From Kosakonia cowanii JCM 10956 = DSM 18146 (GTDB taxonomy: Bacteria; Pseudomonadota; Gammaproteobacteria; Enterobacterales; Enterobacteriaceae), in assembly GCF_001975225.1 (NCBI RefSeq), contig NZ_CP019445.1, positions 4,092,001 through 4,156,000 of the forward strand: a DNA stretch of 64,000 nucleotides. The letters run 5' to 3'. Both the position numbers and the translations under genes were made by a program. Positions within the stretch are counted from its first letter, which is position 1; every line of letters starts with the position of its first letter. Below, piece by piece: positions 27,461 to 38,160 of the stretch. The notes below the pieces were generated by a model. That model saw only the letters and a list, made by a program, of their open reading frames with translations. It ran no database searches and was not told the DNA's origin.

Positions 27461-28448
27461 TCTTACCGGAACGGACAAGAGCGTCATTCTGCTGATGACC
27501 ATTGGTGAAGATCGCGCGGCTGAGGTGTTTAAGCACCTCTCCGCCCGCGAAGTCCAGCACTTAAGTACCGCGATGGCCAGCGTGCGTCAGATCTCTAACA
27601 AACAGCTGATGGACGTACTGCAGGAGTTTGAGAACGAAGCGGAACAGTTCGCGGCGCTGAACGTCAACGCCAACGACTACCTGCGCTCCGTCCTGGTAAA
27701 AGCGCTCGGCGAAGAGCGCGCCTCCAGCCTGCTGGAAGATATTCTCGAAACGCGCGATACCACCAGCGGCATCGAAACGCTCAACTTTATGGAGCCGCAG
27801 AGCGCCGCCGACCTTATCCGCGACGAGCACCCGCAGATTATCGCCACCATCCTTGTGCACCTCAAACGGTCGCAGGCGGCGGATATTCTTGCCCTGTTTG
27901 ATGAGCGTATGCGTCACGATGTGATGCTGCGTATCGCCACCTTCGGCGGCGTACAGCCTGCCGCGCTGGCAGAACTGACCGAAGTGCTGAACAACCTGCT
28001 CGACGGCCAGAACCTCAAGCGCAGCAAAATGGGCGGCGTGAGAACCGCAGCGGAAATCATCAACCTGATGAAGACGCAGCAGGAAGAAGCGGTTATTACC
28101 GCAGTACGCGAATTCGATGGCGAGCTGGCACAGAAGATCATCGACGAGATGTTCCTGTTCGAGAACCTGGTGGATGTCGACGACCGCTCTATCCAGCGCC
28201 TGCTGCAGGAAGTGGATTCCGAATCGCTGCTTATCGCCCTCAAAGGCGCCGAGCCGCCGTTGCGCGAGAAGTTCCTGCGCAACATGTCGCAGCGTGCGGC
28301 AGATATCCTGCGCGACGACCTGGCCAACCGCGGCCCGGTTCGCCTCTCGCAGGTGGAAAACGAACAGAAAGCTATCCTGCTCATCGTTCGCCGTCTGGCG
28401 GAAACCGGCGAGATGGTAATTGGCAGCGGCGAGGATACCTATGTCTAA
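27450..28448 (+). CDS. fliG: Flagellar motor switch protein FliG
   Basis: A 332-residue protein nearly identical in recognisable stretches to Escherichia FliG ([42 protein letters not shown]; the C-terminal torque helix with charged residues). I used the second Met (27450, [10 protein letters not shown]) to match the family N-terminus rather than the ATG six bases earlier. FliG sits on FliF, binds FliM and contacts MotA to generate torque. Confidence 0.97.
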   Translation: MSNNLTGTDKSVILLMTIGEDRAAEVFKHLSAREVQHLSTAMASVRQISNKQLMDVLQEFENEAEQFAALNVNANDYLRSVLVKALGEERASSLLEDILETRDTTSGIETLNFMEPQSAADLIRDEHPQIIATILVHLKRSQAADILALFDERMRHDVMLRIATFGGVQPAALAELTEVLNNLLDGQNLKRSKMGGVRTAAEIINLMKTQQEEAVITAVREFDGELAQKIIDEMFLFENLVDVDDRSIQRLLQEVDSESLLIALKGAEPPLREKFLRNMSQRAADILRDDLANRGPVRLSQVENEQKAILLIVRRLAETGEMVIGSGEDTYV

Positions 28449-29163
28449 TGAATTGCCGTGGAAACGCTGGACGCCAGATGATCTGGCGTTCCCGCAGGCA
28501 GCCGAATTCGCCCCCCTGCTGAAGCAGGAAAAAACCGCCTCGCCTTATGAGAGCGAAGAGACAGAGCAGGACGAACTGAGCGCCGAGCAGCTGCAACAGC
28601 AGCAGCTGGCGCAGATCCAGATGCAGGCGCACGAAAGCGGCTACAACGCCGGTCTCGCCGAAGGACGCAAAGCGGGTTATGACGCAGCGTTTCAGGAAGG
28701 CCTTGCTCAGGGTATGGAGCAGGGTCTTAACCAGGCTCGCCAGCAGCAGGCCCCGATCCACGCCCGCATGCAGCAACTGGTGAGTGAATTCCAGTACACG
28801 CTGGATGCCCTCGATAGCGTAATCGCCTCCCGCCTGATGCAGATGGCGCTGGAAGCGGCGCGCCAGGTGCTTGGCCATGCGCCGGTGGTGGACAACAGCG
28901 CGCTGATCAAACAGATCCAACTACTATTACAGCAGGAACCGCTGTTTAGCGGCAAACCGCAGCTGCGCGTCCACCCGGACGATCTGCAGCGCGTTGAAGA
29001 GATGCTTGGCGCAACGCTCAGCCTGCATGGCTGGCGTCTGCGCGGCGACCCGACCCTGCATCAGGGCGGCTGCAAAGTCTCCGCCGATGAGGGCGATTTA
29101 GATGCCAGCGTCGCCACACGCTGGCAGGAACTGTGCCGTCTGGCGGCACCCGGAGTCGTGTAA
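28441..29163 (+). CDS. fliH: Flagellar export ATPase regulator FliH
   Basis: This 240-residue protein starts [19 protein letters not shown], the conserved FliH N-terminus that binds FlhA and the C-ring. It then has a Gln/Glu-rich GxxxG-repeat coiled region ([31 protein letters not shown]) and a conserved C-terminal FliI-binding domain. The start lies 8 bp inside fliG, and the stop overlaps the fliI start by 1 base. Confidence 0.96.
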   Translation: MSNELPWKRWTPDDLAFPQAAEFAPLLKQEKTASPYESEETEQDELSAEQLQQQQLAQIQMQAHESGYNAGLAEGRKAGYDAAFQEGLAQGMEQGLNQARQQQAPIHARMQQLVSEFQYTLDALDSVIASRLMQMALEAARQVLGHAPVVDNSALIKQIQLLLQQEPLFSGKPQLRVHPDDLQRVEEMLGATLSLHGWRLRGDPTLHQGGCKVSADEGDLDASVATRWQELCRLAAPGVV

Positions 29164-30533
29164 TGTCCGCACGTTTAACCCGCTGGCTGACCACGCTGGA
29201 TAATTTCGAACACAAAATGACGCAGCTCCCGTCGGTGCGTCGTTACGGTCGGCTGACCCGCGCCACCGGTCTGGTGCTGGAAGCAACCGGGTTACAGCTG
29301 CCGCTCGGCGCGACGTGCATTATTGAACGTCAGGATGGTCTGGAGACCCGTGAAGTCGAGAGCGAAGTGGTCGGCTTTAACGGTCAGCGCCTGTTTCTGA
29401 TGCCGTTAGAAGAAGTGGAAGGCATTCTGCCCGGCGCGCGTGTCTATGCCCGCAGCGCATTAGGCGATGGTTTACAAAGCAGCAAACAGTTGCCGCTCGG
29501 CCCTGCCCTGCTCGGTCGCGTACTCGACGGTGCCGGAAAACCTCTCGACAGCCTGCCCGCACCTGATACCGGTGAAACCGGTGCCCTGATCACGCAACCT
29601 TTTAACCCGCTGCAACGTACGCCGATTGAACATGTGCTTGATACCGGCGTGCGCGCCATCAATGCGCTGTTAACGGTCGGGCGCGGCCAGCGTATGGGGC
29701 TGTTCGCCGGCTCCGGCGTCGGGAAAAGCGTGCTGTTAGGCATGATGGCCCGTTATACCCAGGCGGACGTGATTGTCGTCGGCCTTATTGGTGAACGTGG
29801 CCGTGAAGTAAAAGACTTTATCGAGAACATCCTCGGCGCTGAAGGCCGTGCGCGTTCCGTGGTGATCGCCGCGCCTGCGGATGTCTCTCCTTTATTACGT
29901 ATGCAGGGCGCGGCGTACGCCACGCGTATTGCGGAAGACTTCCGCGACCGCGGTCAGCATGTGTTGCTGATCATGGACTCCCTGACCCGTTATGCAATGG
30001 CGCAGCGTGAGATCGCGCTGGCAATTGGTGAGCCACCGGCGACTAAAGGCTACCCGCCTTCAGTATTTGCCAAACTGCCGGCGCTGGTAGAGCGCGCGGG
30101 TAACGGTATTCACGGCGGCGGTTCCATCACCGCGTTTTACACCGTGCTTACCGAAGGGGATGACCAGCAGGATCCGATCGCCGACTCCGCGCGCGCCATC
30201 CTCGATGGTCACATTGTGTTATCCCGCCGACTGGCGGAAGCCGGACACTATCCGGCGATTGATATCGAAGCGTCCATCAGCCGTGCGATGACCGCCTTGA
30301 TCTCTGAGCAACATTACGCGCGCGTGCGCAACTTTAAACAGTTGCTGTCAAGCTTCCAGCGTAACCGCGATCTGGTGAGCGTCGGCGCTTACGCGCGCGG
30401 CAGCGATCCGATGCTGGATAAAGCCATTTCACTGTGGCCGCAGCTGGAAGCGTTTCTGCAACAGGGCATTTTCGAACGTGCCGGGTGGGAAGATTCAATG
30501 CAGGCTTTAGAGCTTATCTTCCCGGGTGTCTGA
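29163..30533 (+). CDS. fliI: Flagellum-specific ATP synthase FliI
   Basis: This 456-residue ATPase has a Walker A segment ([15 protein letters not shown]), [12 protein letters not shown] and a Walker B segment ([18 protein letters not shown]), as in F1-beta-like type III export ATPases. The ATG at 29163 follows directly on the fliH stop and gives the usual length. It energises unfolding and delivery of flagellar export substrates with FliH and FliJ. Confidence 0.97.
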   Translation: MSARLTRWLTTLDNFEHKMTQLPSVRRYGRLTRATGLVLEATGLQLPLGATCIIERQDGLETREVESEVVGFNGQRLFLMPLEEVEGILPGARVYARSALGDGLQSSKQLPLGPALLGRVLDGAGKPLDSLPAPDTGETGALITQPFNPLQRTPIEHVLDTGVRAINALLTVGRGQRMGLFAGSGVGKSVLLGMMARYTQADVIVVGLIGERGREVKDFIENILGAEGRARSVVIAAPADVSPLLRMQGAAYATRIAEDFRDRGQHVLLIMDSLTRYAMAQREIALAIGEPPATKGYPPSVFAKLPALVERAGNGIHGGGSITAFYTVLTEGDDQQDPIADSARAILDGHIVLSRRLAEAGHYPAIDIEASISRAMTALISEQHYARVRNFKQLLSSFQRNRDLVSVGAYARGSDPMLDKAISLWPQLEAFLQQGIFERAGWEDSMQALELIFPGV

Positions 30534-30553
30534 GGTAGTGGAGAGCTGACTTT

Positions 30554-30997
30554 ATGACGCAAAACAGCGCATTAACGACGCTAAAGGATCTGGCGGAAAA
30601 AGAGGTCGACGACGCCGCACTGAAACTGGGTGAGATGCGACGCGCCTGCCAGCAGGCTGAAGAGCAGTTAAAAATGTTGATCGATTATCAGCATGAATAC
30701 CGCAACAGCCTGAACAACACCATGAGCCAGGGGATCGATAACCAGCGCTGGCAGAACTACCAGCAGTTTATCCAGACGCTGGAGAAAGCCATTGAACAAC
30801 ATCGTCTGCAGCTGAAGCACTGGAACGAGAAAGTCGATTTCGCGCTCGGCTGCTGGCGCGAGAAGAAACAGCGTTTACAAGCCTGGCAAACCCTGCAGGA
30901 TCGTCAGAGCGCCGCGGCGTTGCTGGCGGAAAACCGCCTTGATCAGAAAAAAATGGATGAGTTTGCACAACGAGCGTCATCGAGGAAAATAGAATGA
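30554..30997 (+). CDS. fliJ: Flagellar export chaperone escort FliJ
   Basis: A 147-residue, almost entirely helical coiled-coil protein ([42 protein letters not shown]...), the size of FliJ and in its normal place. FliJ is the stalk of the FliI ring and recycles export chaperones. It overlaps fliK by 4 bp. Confidence 0.96.
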   Translation: MTQNSALTTLKDLAEKEVDDAALKLGEMRRACQQAEEQLKMLIDYQHEYRNSLNNTMSQGIDNQRWQNYQQFIQTLEKAIEQHRLQLKHWNEKVDFALGCWREKKQRLQAWQTLQDRQSAAALLAENRLDQKKMDEFAQRASSRKIE

Positions 30998-32274
30998 TCA
31001 CTCTGCCAAAACTGGTAGTTACTCAAACCGATGATGTCGCAACCGGCGCATCAGCGGGTAAAGCAGGCGCTGATGGCGCACAAGATTTTCTCGGTCTGCT
31101 GACCGGCGCGCTCTCCGGCGTGCAACGCCCGGGTAGCGATGCCCCGGTGACGCTGGCCGATCTGCAGGCGGCCGCCCTGAGCGGCAAGCTGGCAAAAGGT
31201 GCAATCAACGGTGCTGCTGTCGCGGCGGCTGGCGGTGACGCACGCGCGCAAACCCCGGCGCAGAAGCTGGCGGATCTGCTGGCACGTCAGGATGCGAAAG
31301 CGGATATCGTTGCCAGTGCCCAGAGCGATGAAGAGATTGCGAAACTCTTCTCCGGCCTGACGCCAGCGGCGAAAAACGATGTCCTTGCCGCGCTAAGCAA
31401 AACGGCGAAAGCCAGTGATGTCAAAGCCGACAGCGACACCCCGAATGAAGATTTAGCCGGGCTGAGCGCCCTGATGGCGATGCTGCCGCATCAACAAGCA
31501 GCGCAGCTCAGCTCAGAGGCGAAACCGACGTCTACGACCGCCGCCATTGATGCTGGCGCAAGTGCGAAAACCGCGCTTGCAGGCCGCACGCTGAGCGACG
31601 CCGTGGATAGCGATCAGCCGCGCGGCAATGGGAAAGCGGATACCGCTGCGAACGGCGTACCGTTTAAAGCGGCAGACGATGGTCAGCAAAATGCGCCGAT
31701 CGCCTCAACCTTCGCCGTTAAACGCGAGCATGAAACGGCTGCGCTGCAGACCACCAACACCACCGCCAGCATGGCACCGGTGTCGAGCGCCGTCAGCGGC
31801 GCGCAGGCCAGCGCTCCGGTGGCCGCGTCGGTTATCAGCGCCCCGCTTGGCAGCCACGAGTGGCAGCAGAATATTAGCCAGCACGTGACGCTCTTTACCC
31901 GCCAGGGCCAGCAGAGCGCCGAGCTGCATCTGCATCCGGAAGATCTGGGCCAGGTACAAATCTCGATTAAGCTTGAAGATAACCAGGCACAGCTGCAGAT
32001 GGTTTCCGCCCACAGCCATGTGCGTCAGGCGCTGGAAGCGGCGCTGCCGATGCTGCGTACCTCCCTTGCGGAGAACGGCATCCAGCTTGGCCAGAGCTAT
32101 ATCAGCAGCGAAAGCTTCGCAGGCCAGCAACAGCAGGCCTCTCAGCAGCAACAGCAGCCTTCGCGTACCGGTAATAATGGCACGTTTGGCGGCGAAGAAG
32201 ATGAAGCCATCGTTGCGCCGGCCAGCCTGCAATCCGCCGCTCGCGGCACTGGCGCAGTCGATATCTTCGCCTAA
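30994..32274 (+). CDS. fliK: Flagellar hook-length control protein FliK
   Basis: A 426-residue protein with a long Ala/Asp/Thr-rich, low-complexity ruler region. The conserved C-terminal domain ([51 protein letters not shown]) switches FlhB specificity. A Gln-rich tail follows ([11 protein letters not shown]). It is a little longer than Escherichia FliK (about 375), with the extra length in the Ala-rich segment. Confidence 0.95.
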   Translation: MITLPKLVVTQTDDVATGASAGKAGADGAQDFLGLLTGALSGVQRPGSDAPVTLADLQAAALSGKLAKGAINGAAVAAAGGDARAQTPAQKLADLLARQDAKADIVASAQSDEEIAKLFSGLTPAAKNDVLAALSKTAKASDVKADSDTPNEDLAGLSALMAMLPHQQAAQLSSEAKPTSTTAAIDAGASAKTALAGRTLSDAVDSDQPRGNGKADTAANGVPFKAADDGQQNAPIASTFAVKREHETAALQTTNTTASMAPVSSAVSGAQASAPVAASVISAPLGSHEWQQNISQHVTLFTRQGQQSAELHLHPEDLGQVQISIKLEDNQAQLQMVSAHSHVRQALEAALPMLRTSLAENGIQLGQSYISSESFAGQQQQASQQQQQPSRTGNNGTFGGEEDEAIVAPASLQSAARGTGAVDIFA

Positions 32275-32288
32275 ACGGCAGAGGTAGC

Positions 32289-32343
32289 ATGATTATCCCC
32301 GTCTTTTCCACCCTTTGACCGGAGCAGGACACGGGATAATCAT
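32289..32343. repeat. Imperfect inverted repeat in the fliK-fliL gap
   Basis: The arms ATGATTATCCC (32289-32299) and GGGATAATCAT (32333-32343) are separated by 33 bp, in the 101-bp space between fliK and fliL. It may form an mRNA stem marking a processing or attenuation point between the two halves of the operon. There is no T run directly after it, so it is not a simple terminator. Confidence 0.55.
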
Positions 32344-32375
32344 CGCATAAGCTGTTAACAGGAAGCCCGTATCAG

Positions 32376-32843
32376 ATGACTGACTCCGCTATCACAAAAA
32401 AACGCAAGCGCTCTATCTGGATCCCGCTGCTGGTTTTAATCACACTCGCGGCATGCGCCGCGGCTGGCTATAGTTACTGGCGTATGCAGCAAAAACCTGC
32501 GGCTGATGCCAAGGTAGAAGCGCCACCGCCGCCGGCACCGGTCTTTTTCGCACTCGACACCTTTACGGTGAACCTGGGTGATGCGGATCGCGTGCTTTAC
32601 GTCGGCATTACGCTGCGTCTGAAAGATGACGCCACGCGTGCACGACTGAGCGAATATCTGCCGGAAGTACGTAGCCGCCTGCTGATGCTCTTCTCACGTC
32701 AGGATGCCGCACAACTTGCGACCAACGAAGGCAAGCAGAACCTTGCTAACGCGATTAAAGAGACAATCGCAACGCCACTAGTGCCAGGACAACCGAAGCA
32801 GGAAGTCACTGACGTTCTTTATACAGCTTTCATTTTGCGGTAA
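32376..32843 (+). CDS. fliL: Flagellar basal body-associated protein FliL
   Basis: This 155-residue protein has a basic N-terminus, one transmembrane helix (~15-36) and a periplasmic domain ([28 protein letters not shown] ... FILR), exactly as in FliL. It supports the stator around the MS ring and matters for swarming. It is the first gene of the fliLMNOPQR half-operon, 5 bp before fliM. Confidence 0.96.
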   Translation: MTDSAITKKRKRSIWIPLLVLITLAACAAAGYSYWRMQQKPAADAKVEAPPPPAPVFFALDTFTVNLGDADRVLYVGITLRLKDDATRARLSEYLPEVRSRLLMLFSRQDAAQLATNEGKQNLANAIKETIATPLVPGQPKQEVTDVLYTAFILR

Positions 32844-32847
32844 AGAC

Positions 32848-33852
32848 ATGGGCGATAGTATTCTTTCTCAGGCAGAAATCGATGCGCTACTCAACGGCGA
32901 CAGCGATAACAGCGATGATCCGAAACCGGGTAAAACGGGCGATAGCGATATTCGCCCCTATGACCCGAATACCCAGCGCCGCGTCGTTCGTGAACGTCTG
33001 CAGGCGCTGGAGATCATCAACGAACGTTTCGCGCGCCAGTTCCGTATGGGGTTGTTCAACCTGCTGCGTCGTAGCCCGGACATCACCGTCGGCGCGATCC
33101 GCATTCAGCCCTATCATGAGTTTGCGCGTAACTTACCCGTACCGACTAACCTTAACTTGATCCACTTAAAACCCCTGCGCGGTACCGGCCTGTTTGTTTT
33201 CTCGCCGAGCCTGGTGTTTATCGCAGTGGATAACTTGTTTGGTGGCGACGGGCGTTTTCCGACTAAGGTAGAAGGCCGCGAATTTACGCACACCGAACAG
33301 CGCGTGATCAACCGCATGCTGAAGCTGGCGCTTGAAGGCTACAGCGACGCGTGGAAAGCGATTCACCCGCTGGATGTCGAGTATGTGCGTTCTGAGATGC
33401 AGGTGAAGTTTACCAACATCACCACGTCGCCCAACGATATCGTTGTGAATACGCCGTTCCATGTTGAGATCGGTAACCTGACAGGTGAGTTTAATATCTG
33501 TCTGCCGTTCAGCATGATTGAACCGCTGCGCGAAACGCTGGTGAACCCGCCGCTGGAGAACTCACGTAATGAGGACCAGAACTGGCGTGACAACCTGGTG
33601 CGCCAGGTTCAGCACTCTGAGCTGAATTTAATTGCCAATTTCGCCGACATTCCCCTGCGCCTGTCGCAGATACTTAAGCTCAAACCCGGCGATGTGCTGC
33701 CGATTGATAAACCCGATCGCATTATCGCTCATGTGGACGGCGTACCGGTGCTTACCAGCCAGTACGGCACGGTCAACGGACAATATGCGTTACGTGTAGA
33801 GCACTTGATAAACCCGATTTTGAATTCGCTGAATGAGGAACAGCCCAAATGA
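32848..33852 (+). CDS. fliM: Flagellar motor switch protein FliM
   Basis: This 334-residue protein starts MGDSILSQAEIDALLNGDS, the CheY-P-binding peptide. It then has the FliG-binding middle domain and a SpoA-like C-terminal domain that packs with FliN. Standard in length and order; it overlaps fliN by 4 bp. Confidence 0.97.
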   Translation: MGDSILSQAEIDALLNGDSDNSDDPKPGKTGDSDIRPYDPNTQRRVVRERLQALEIINERFARQFRMGLFNLLRRSPDITVGAIRIQPYHEFARNLPVPTNLNLIHLKPLRGTGLFVFSPSLVFIAVDNLFGGDGRFPTKVEGREFTHTEQRVINRMLKLALEGYSDAWKAIHPLDVEYVRSEMQVKFTNITTSPNDIVVNTPFHVEIGNLTGEFNICLPFSMIEPLRETLVNPPLENSRNEDQNWRDNLVRQVQHSELNLIANFADIPLRLSQILKLKPGDVLPIDKPDRIIAHVDGVPVLTSQYGTVNGQYALRVEHLINPILNSLNEEQPK

Positions 33853-34265
33853 GTGATATGAACAATCCGTCCGATGACAACAACGGAGCACTGGACGATC
33901 TGTGGGCTGACGCGTTGAACGAACAAAAGAACCCGCCGGCAACCAAGAGCGCGGCCGATGCCGTGTTCCAGCAGCTGGGCGGTGGCGAAGTGGGCGGCAA
34001 TCTGCAGGATATCGATCTGATTATGGATATCCCGGTGAAGCTGACCGTCGAACTGGGCCGTACCCGGATGACCATCAAAGAGCTGCTGCGCCTGACGCAG
34101 GGTTCGGTGGTTGCCCTTGACGGTCTGGCGGGCGAGCCGCTGGATATCCTGATCAACGGTTATTTGATTGCACAGGGTGAAGTGGTGGTGGTCGCCGATA
34201 AATATGGCGTGCGCATTACCGATATCATCACCCCGTCCGAGCGTATGCGTCGTTTGAGCCGCTGA
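33849..34265 (+). CDS. fliN: Flagellar motor switch protein FliN
   Basis: A 138-residue protein with an acidic, disordered N-terminus and the SpoA fold (LIMDIPVKLTVELGRTRMTIKELLRLTQGSVVALDGLAGEPLDILINGYLIAQGEVVVV). It forms the bottom of the C-ring and docks FliH for export. Starts within the fliM stop. Confidence 0.97.
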   Translation: MSDMNNPSDDNNGALDDLWADALNEQKNPPATKSAADAVFQQLGGGEVGGNLQDIDLIMDIPVKLTVELGRTRMTIKELLRLTQGSVVALDGLAGEPLDILINGYLIAQGEVVVVADKYGVRITDIITPSERMRRLSR

Positions 34266-34272
34266 GGCACGT

Positions 34273-34647
34273 ATGAAGACACAGGCCACGGTTTCGCAAC
34301 CGTCCGCCGTTTCCGGTTCGCCACTTATTCAGGTGAGTGGCGCACTGTTTGGCATCATCGCCGTGATTTTACTCGTGGCGTGGCTGGCCAAACGCTTCGG
34401 CTTTGGCGGCAAGACCGCCAGCAGCCGGGGATTAAAAGTCACCGCCAGCGCTGCGGTCGGCACGCGTGAGCGCGTGGTGATCGTCGATGTTGAAGATGCA
34501 CGTCTGGTTCTGGGCGTAACGCCCACCCACATCAATTTGTTGCACAAACTTCCTCCCGCCCCCGTCGACAGTGACGCTGTGAACGAGAAAAACGTCGATT
34601 TTCAGGCCGTGATGAAGAATCTGCTTAAGCGTTCCGGGAGATCGTGA
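34273..34647 (+). CDS. fliO: Flagellar export scaffold protein FliO
   Basis: A 124-residue protein with one transmembrane helix (~24-42, [19 protein letters not shown]) and a small cytoplasmic domain. It helps assemble the FliP ring in the membrane. The stop overlaps the fliP start by one base. Confidence 0.95.
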   Translation: MKTQATVSQPSAVSGSPLIQVSGALFGIIAVILLVAWLAKRFGFGGKTASSRGLKVTASAAVGTRERVVIVDVEDARLVLGVTPTHINLLHKLPPAPVDSDAVNEKNVDFQAVMKNLLKRSGRS

Positions 34648-35384
34648 TGCGCCGTTTGTTATCTATCGCCGCCGCCGGGTTGTGGCTGGCGGCGCCTGCC
34701 GCCTTTGCCCAGTTACCGGGCCTGATCAGTCAGCCGATGGCGGGTGGCGGTCAATCCTGGTCGCTGCCGGTGCAGACGCTGGTGTTTATCACCTCGCTCA
34801 CCTTCCTGCCCGCCATTCTGCTGATGATGACCAGTTTTACCCGCATCATCATCGTGTTTGGCCTGCTGCGTAACGCCCTCGGCACGCCCTCCGCGCCGCC
34901 GAACCAGGTGCTGCTCGGGCTGGCGCTGTTTCTGACATTTTTTATTATGTCGCCGGTGATCGATAAGATTTATGCCGACGCCTATCAGCCGTTCAGCGAG
35001 AACAAAATCTCTGTGGATGTCGCGCTGGAGCGTGGTGCCCAACCGCTGCGCGAGTTTATGCTGCGCCAGACCCGTCAGGCTGACCTGGCCCTCTTTGCCC
35101 GTCTCGCTAACAGCGCGCCGATCGAAGGCCCGGAAGCGGTGCCGATGCGTATCCTGCTGCCAGCGTACGTCACCAGCGAGCTGAAGACCGCATTCCAGAT
35201 TGGCTTTACCATCTTTATTCCGTTTTTGATTATCGACCTGGTGATCGCAAGCGTGCTGATGGCACTGGGGATGATGATGGTACCGCCCGCGACCATTGCG
35301 CTGCCGTTTAAATTAATGCTGTTTGTACTGGTGGATGGCTGGCAGTTGCTGGTCGGTTCGCTGGCGCAAAGCTTTTACAGTTAG
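34647..35384 (+). CDS. fliP: Flagellar type III export gate protein FliP
   Basis: This 245-residue protein has a cleavable signal peptide ([21 protein letters not shown]) and four hydrophobic helices with the conserved [29 protein letters not shown] chose the ATG at 34647; a GTG one codon earlier is unlikely. FliP5 with FliQ4 and FliR1 forms the export gate. Confidence 0.97.
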   Translation: MRRLLSIAAAGLWLAAPAAFAQLPGLISQPMAGGGQSWSLPVQTLVFITSLTFLPAILLMMTSFTRIIIVFGLLRNALGTPSAPPNQVLLGLALFLTFFIMSPVIDKIYADAYQPFSENKISVDVALERGAQPLREFMLRQTRQADLALFARLANSAPIEGPEAVPMRILLPAYVTSELKTAFQIGFTIFIPFLIIDLVIASVLMALGMMMVPPATIALPFKLMLFVLVDGWQLLVGSLAQSFYS

Positions 35385-35392
35385 GAGCGGCA

Positions 35393-35662
35393 ATGACACC
35401 CGAATCGGTCATGATGATGGGCACCGAGGCGATGAAAGTCGCCCTTGCCCTCGCCTCTCCGCTGCTGCTGATTGCCCTGATCACCGGTCTGGTGATCAGC
35501 ATTTTGCAGGCGGCAACGCAGATCAACGAAATGACACTGTCGTTTATTCCGAAGATCATCGCCGTGTTTGTCACCATCGTAGTAGCCGGGCCGTGGATGC
35601 TGAATCTGCTGCTTGATTACATGCGTACCCTGTTCAACAACATTCCTTACATCATCGGGTAA
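35393..35662 (+). CDS. fliQ: Flagellar type III export gate protein FliQ
   Basis: An 89-residue protein with two long hydrophobic helices ([31 protein letters not shown]...; [20 protein letters not shown]), matching FliQ in size and sequence. It lies 8 bp after fliP and 8 bp before fliR. Confidence 0.97.
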   Translation: MTPESVMMMGTEAMKVALALASPLLLIALITGLVISILQAATQINEMTLSFIPKIIAVFVTIVVAGPWMLNLLLDYMRTLFNNIPYIIG

Positions 35663-35670
35663 TCCGGCCT

Positions 35671-36459
35671 ATGTTGAACGTCACCAGCGACCAGTGGCTG
35701 CACTGGATCAGTATGTACTTCTGGCCGCTGCTGCGCGTGATGGCGCTGATCATGACCGCGCCGATCCTGAGCGAATCGCGCATTCCCCGCCGCATTAAAG
35801 TCGGTCTGGGAATTGTCATTACCATCGTTATCGCCCCGACGCTGCCGGATACGCCCGATATCGGTATCTTCGCGCCCGCAGCGCTGTGGGTGGGGATGCA
35901 ACAAATTCTGATCGGCATTGCGCTCGGCTTCACCATGCAGTTTGCCTTTGCCACAATTCGTCTCGCCGGTGAGCTGATTGGCCTGCAGATGGGGTTGTCG
36001 TTTGCCACCTTTGTCGACCCGACCAGCCACCTAAACATGCCGGTGCTGGCGCGCATTCTCGATATGCTGGCACTGCTGCTGTTTATGACTTTTAACGGCC
36101 ATCTATGGCTGATTTCGATGCTGGTCGACACCTTTCACACCCTGCCGATCGGCGGTAACCCGGTCAACAGTAATGCGTATCTGGCGCTGACGCGCGCGGC
36201 GGGGATGATTTTTATCAATGGCTTAATGCTGGCGCTGCCGATTATTACCCTGTTACTGACCATCAACCTCTCCCTTGGTTTGCTGAACCGTATGGCACCG
36301 CAGCTGTCGGTGTTTGTTATCGGTTTCCCTGTCACATTGAGCGTCGGTATTCTGCTCATCTCGGCAATGATGCCGCTGATCGCGCCCTTCTGCGAACGTC
36401 TCTTCAGTGAGATCTTCGATCTGCTGGCAGATATCGTCAGCGAACTGCCGCAGAGATAG
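35671..36459 (+). CDS. fliR: Flagellar type III export gate protein FliR
   Basis: A 262-residue membrane protein with about six hydrophobic helices ([36 protein letters not shown]...[14 protein letters not shown]). It completes the FliPQR gate and ends the operon. The ATG at 35671 follows the fliQ stop closely. Confidence 0.97.
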   Translation: MLNVTSDQWLHWISMYFWPLLRVMALIMTAPILSESRIPRRIKVGLGIVITIVIAPTLPDTPDIGIFAPAALWVGMQQILIGIALGFTMQFAFATIRLAGELIGLQMGLSFATFVDPTSHLNMPVLARILDMLALLLFMTFNGHLWLISMLVDTFHTLPIGGNPVNSNAYLALTRAAGMIFINGLMLALPIITLLLTINLSLGLLNRMAPQLSVFVIGFPVTLSVGILLISAMMPLIAPFCERLFSEIFDLLADIVSELPQR

Positions 36460-36739
36460 TACCCCTCTGCTTTGCAGTGTCATCCTGAGGATAATCCTAA
36501 AGTGAAATTTTAAAAACAGTCACCAGGATAACCCTGGCGCGGCTTATTTGTTTTTAGCATTCTCACAGAACGCAACATTTACTTTACTTTAAGATGATTC
36601 CTGGCAAATTATACGTAACTTTACGGGATAGTGGATTCGCCTGAGGTCTTCCCATGCACTTCAGTAATATATTCCTGTATGGCTTCTGAAGCTTCTGGCG
36701 GGTGGTGAATTATCGTTACGCATTGAGTGAGGGTATGCC
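36460..36739. promoter_or_regulatory. rcsA upstream control region with RcsAB box
   Basis: A 280-bp gap between fliR and rcsA. At 36590-36603 the sequence TAAGATGATTCCTG fits the RcsAB box (consensus TAAGAATATTCCTA), the site through which RcsA autoactivates in Escherichia and Klebsiella. The stretch is AT-rich, consistent with the H-NS silencing known for rcsA. The gene is preceded by GAGTGAGGGTATGCC before its ATG. Confidence 0.75.
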
Positions 36740-37363
36740 ATGTCAACGATTATTATGGATTTATGCAGTTATACCCGGTTGGGATTAACAGGGTATCTGA
36801 CAAGCCGGGGAGTAAAAAAACGAGATATCAACGACGTGCAATCTGTTGATGAACTCGAATTAGCTTGCGCCACATTTCAACCTTCCGTGGTGTTTATTAA
36901 TGAAGACTGCTTTATCCATGATCCAAGCAGCAGTCAGCATATAAAGCAGGTCATTAATCAGCATCCCCGTACACTGTTTATCGTGTTTATGGCCATCGCC
37001 AATATCCATTTTGATGAGTACCTGTTAGTCCGTAAGAACTTGTTAATTAGCTCAAAATCGATAAAACCTGAGTCTCTGGACAATATTTTGGGCGATTATT
37101 TGAGCAAAGAGAAAAAAAGTATCGGTACTATCAATCTGCCAACACTTTCACTGAGTCGGACAGAATCCAGCATGTTAAAAATGTGGATGTCAGGACAAGA
37201 TACTATTCAAATATCCGATCAGATGAATATTAAAGCTAAAACGGTATCGTCACATAAAGGAAATATTAAAAGGAAGATTAAAACGCACAATAAACAAGTT
37301 ATCTATCATGTAGTGCGGCTAACAGATAATGTTACTAACGGTATATTTGTGAATATGCGGTAA
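36740..37363 (+). CDS. rcsA: Transcriptional activator of capsule synthesis RcsA
   Basis: This 207-residue protein begins [20 protein letters not shown] and has a C-terminal LuxR-type helix-turn-helix (~135-200; [43 protein letters not shown]). It matches enterobacterial RcsA in length. RcsA pairs with RcsB to switch on exopolysaccharide genes and repress flhDC; it is unstable and degraded by Lon. The DsrA RNA encoded nearby relieves H-NS silencing of rcsA, so regulator and target lie close together. Confidence 0.97.
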   Translation: MSTIIMDLCSYTRLGLTGYLTSRGVKKRDINDVQSVDELELACATFQPSVVFINEDCFIHDPSSSQHIKQVINQHPRTLFIVFMAIANIHFDEYLLVRKNLLISSKSIKPESLDNILGDYLSKEKKSIGTINLPTLSLSRTESSMLKMWMSGQDTIQISDQMNIKAKTVSSHKGNIKRKIKTHNKQVIYHVVRLTDNVTNGIFVNMR

Positions 37364-37382
37364 GACAAAATTCTTATATCTA

Positions 37383-37402
37383 CCCTCCGCAACGGAGGGC
37401 GA
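37383..37402. terminator. Hairpin between rcsA and dsrB
   Basis: A perfect CCCTCCG / CGGAGGG stem with a CAA loop (37383-37399) lies between the convergent rcsA and dsrB stops. The T run after it is poor in both directions. Confidence 0.6.
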
Positions 37403-37406
37403 TAAA

Positions 37407-37595
37407 TTATTCTGCCAGCTCGACGAAAACCCCATCCGGGTGATCTTTTTCATTAAAGAACCAGATACCGAGCGGGTAATCTTCAAGAGAAACCAGGTAC
37501 ATCGTACCTTCATTGAACGCTTCAACAGCCAGCACAACACCCGGACGGCGTGGACCTCCGTCCGTTTTGACCGTAACCCGATCGTTAACCTTCAT
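37407..37595 (-). CDS. dsrB: Protein DsrB
   Basis: This 62-residue protein ([43 protein letters not shown]...) matches Escherichia DsrB almost residue for residue. The start at 37595 is preceded by GGAGTGATT (minus strand). A longer in-frame extension upstream is not coding. Its function is unknown; the family is small and SH3-like in sequence pattern. Confidence 0.95.
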   Translation of the reverse strand: MKVNDRVTVKTDGGPRRPGVVLAVEAFNEGTMYLVSLEDYPLGIWFFNEKDHPDGVFVELAE

Positions 37596-37722
37596 AATCA
37601 CTCCTCCAGTCACATTTACGCCAGTGTAGATCAAAACGCGCAGGCTGGCAGCCCGTGACATAAGCGTCACCTTTTTTCTGGCGTCTATACTTAAGCTCAG
37701 CACGCAACCATGAGGTGATAGC

Positions 37723-37953
37723 ATGAAAACGGTGAGAGAGTACGACGAGACGGCCAAGCGTGACGTGCAGGTAGATATCGATGCACTGCTGGCGGCCATT
37801 AATGAGATCAGCGAAAGCGAAGTCCAGCGCATTGACGACGATGAGGGGCAGCGCGTCAGCGTCGACGGGCGTGAGTATCATACATGGCGGGAGCTGGCAG
37901 AGGCCTTTGAGCTGGATGTGCATGACTTCAGCATTACGGAAGCGAACCGCTAA
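37723..37953 (+). CDS. yodD: YodD family protein
   Basis: A 76-residue acidic protein ([36 protein letters not shown] ... [25 protein letters not shown]) clearly orthologous to YodD. That protein is of unknown function, and its gene is reported as stress-induced in Escherichia. It ends 1-2 bp from the 3' end of the convergent DsrA RNA gene. Confidence 0.93.
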   Translation: MKTVREYDETAKRDVQVDIDALLAAINEISESEVQRIDDDEGQRVSVDGREYHTWRELAEAFELDVHDFSITEANR

Positions 37954-37954
37954 A

Positions 37955-38042
37955 GAAATACCCCGGCCGGTTAACGACCGGGGAAACTTGCTTACGCAAG
38001 AAGCACTTACAAAATTCGCACATCAGGGGAATCTGATGTAGA
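37955..38042 (-). ncRNA. dsrA: DsrA small regulatory RNA
   Basis: Read on the minus strand, this stretch matches DsrA of Escherichia in all three stems. The 5' hairpin is ACATCA..TGATGT. The rpoS/hns-pairing part is GCGAATTTTGTAAGTGCTTC followed by TTGCGTAAGCAAGTTT. The terminator is a CCCCGG..CCGGGG stem with TATTTCTTT. The position between yodD and yedP is also conserved. DsrA with Hfq opens rpoS mRNA for translation and blocks hns mRNA. The central AAGTGCTTCTTGC block is essentially invariant, while the terminator stem differs in sequence. The 5' end is placed by alignment and is good to a few bases. Confidence 0.9.
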
Positions 38043-38160
38043 GCCCACTCTATCGGCTATTATTTGCGCTGACAAGATATATCGATAAAACAGGCATTTA
38101 GCCCCAGAGCCCTCCCCTTTATAACGTATGCAGTGCCCTATTGATTCCAAGGAGCCAACG

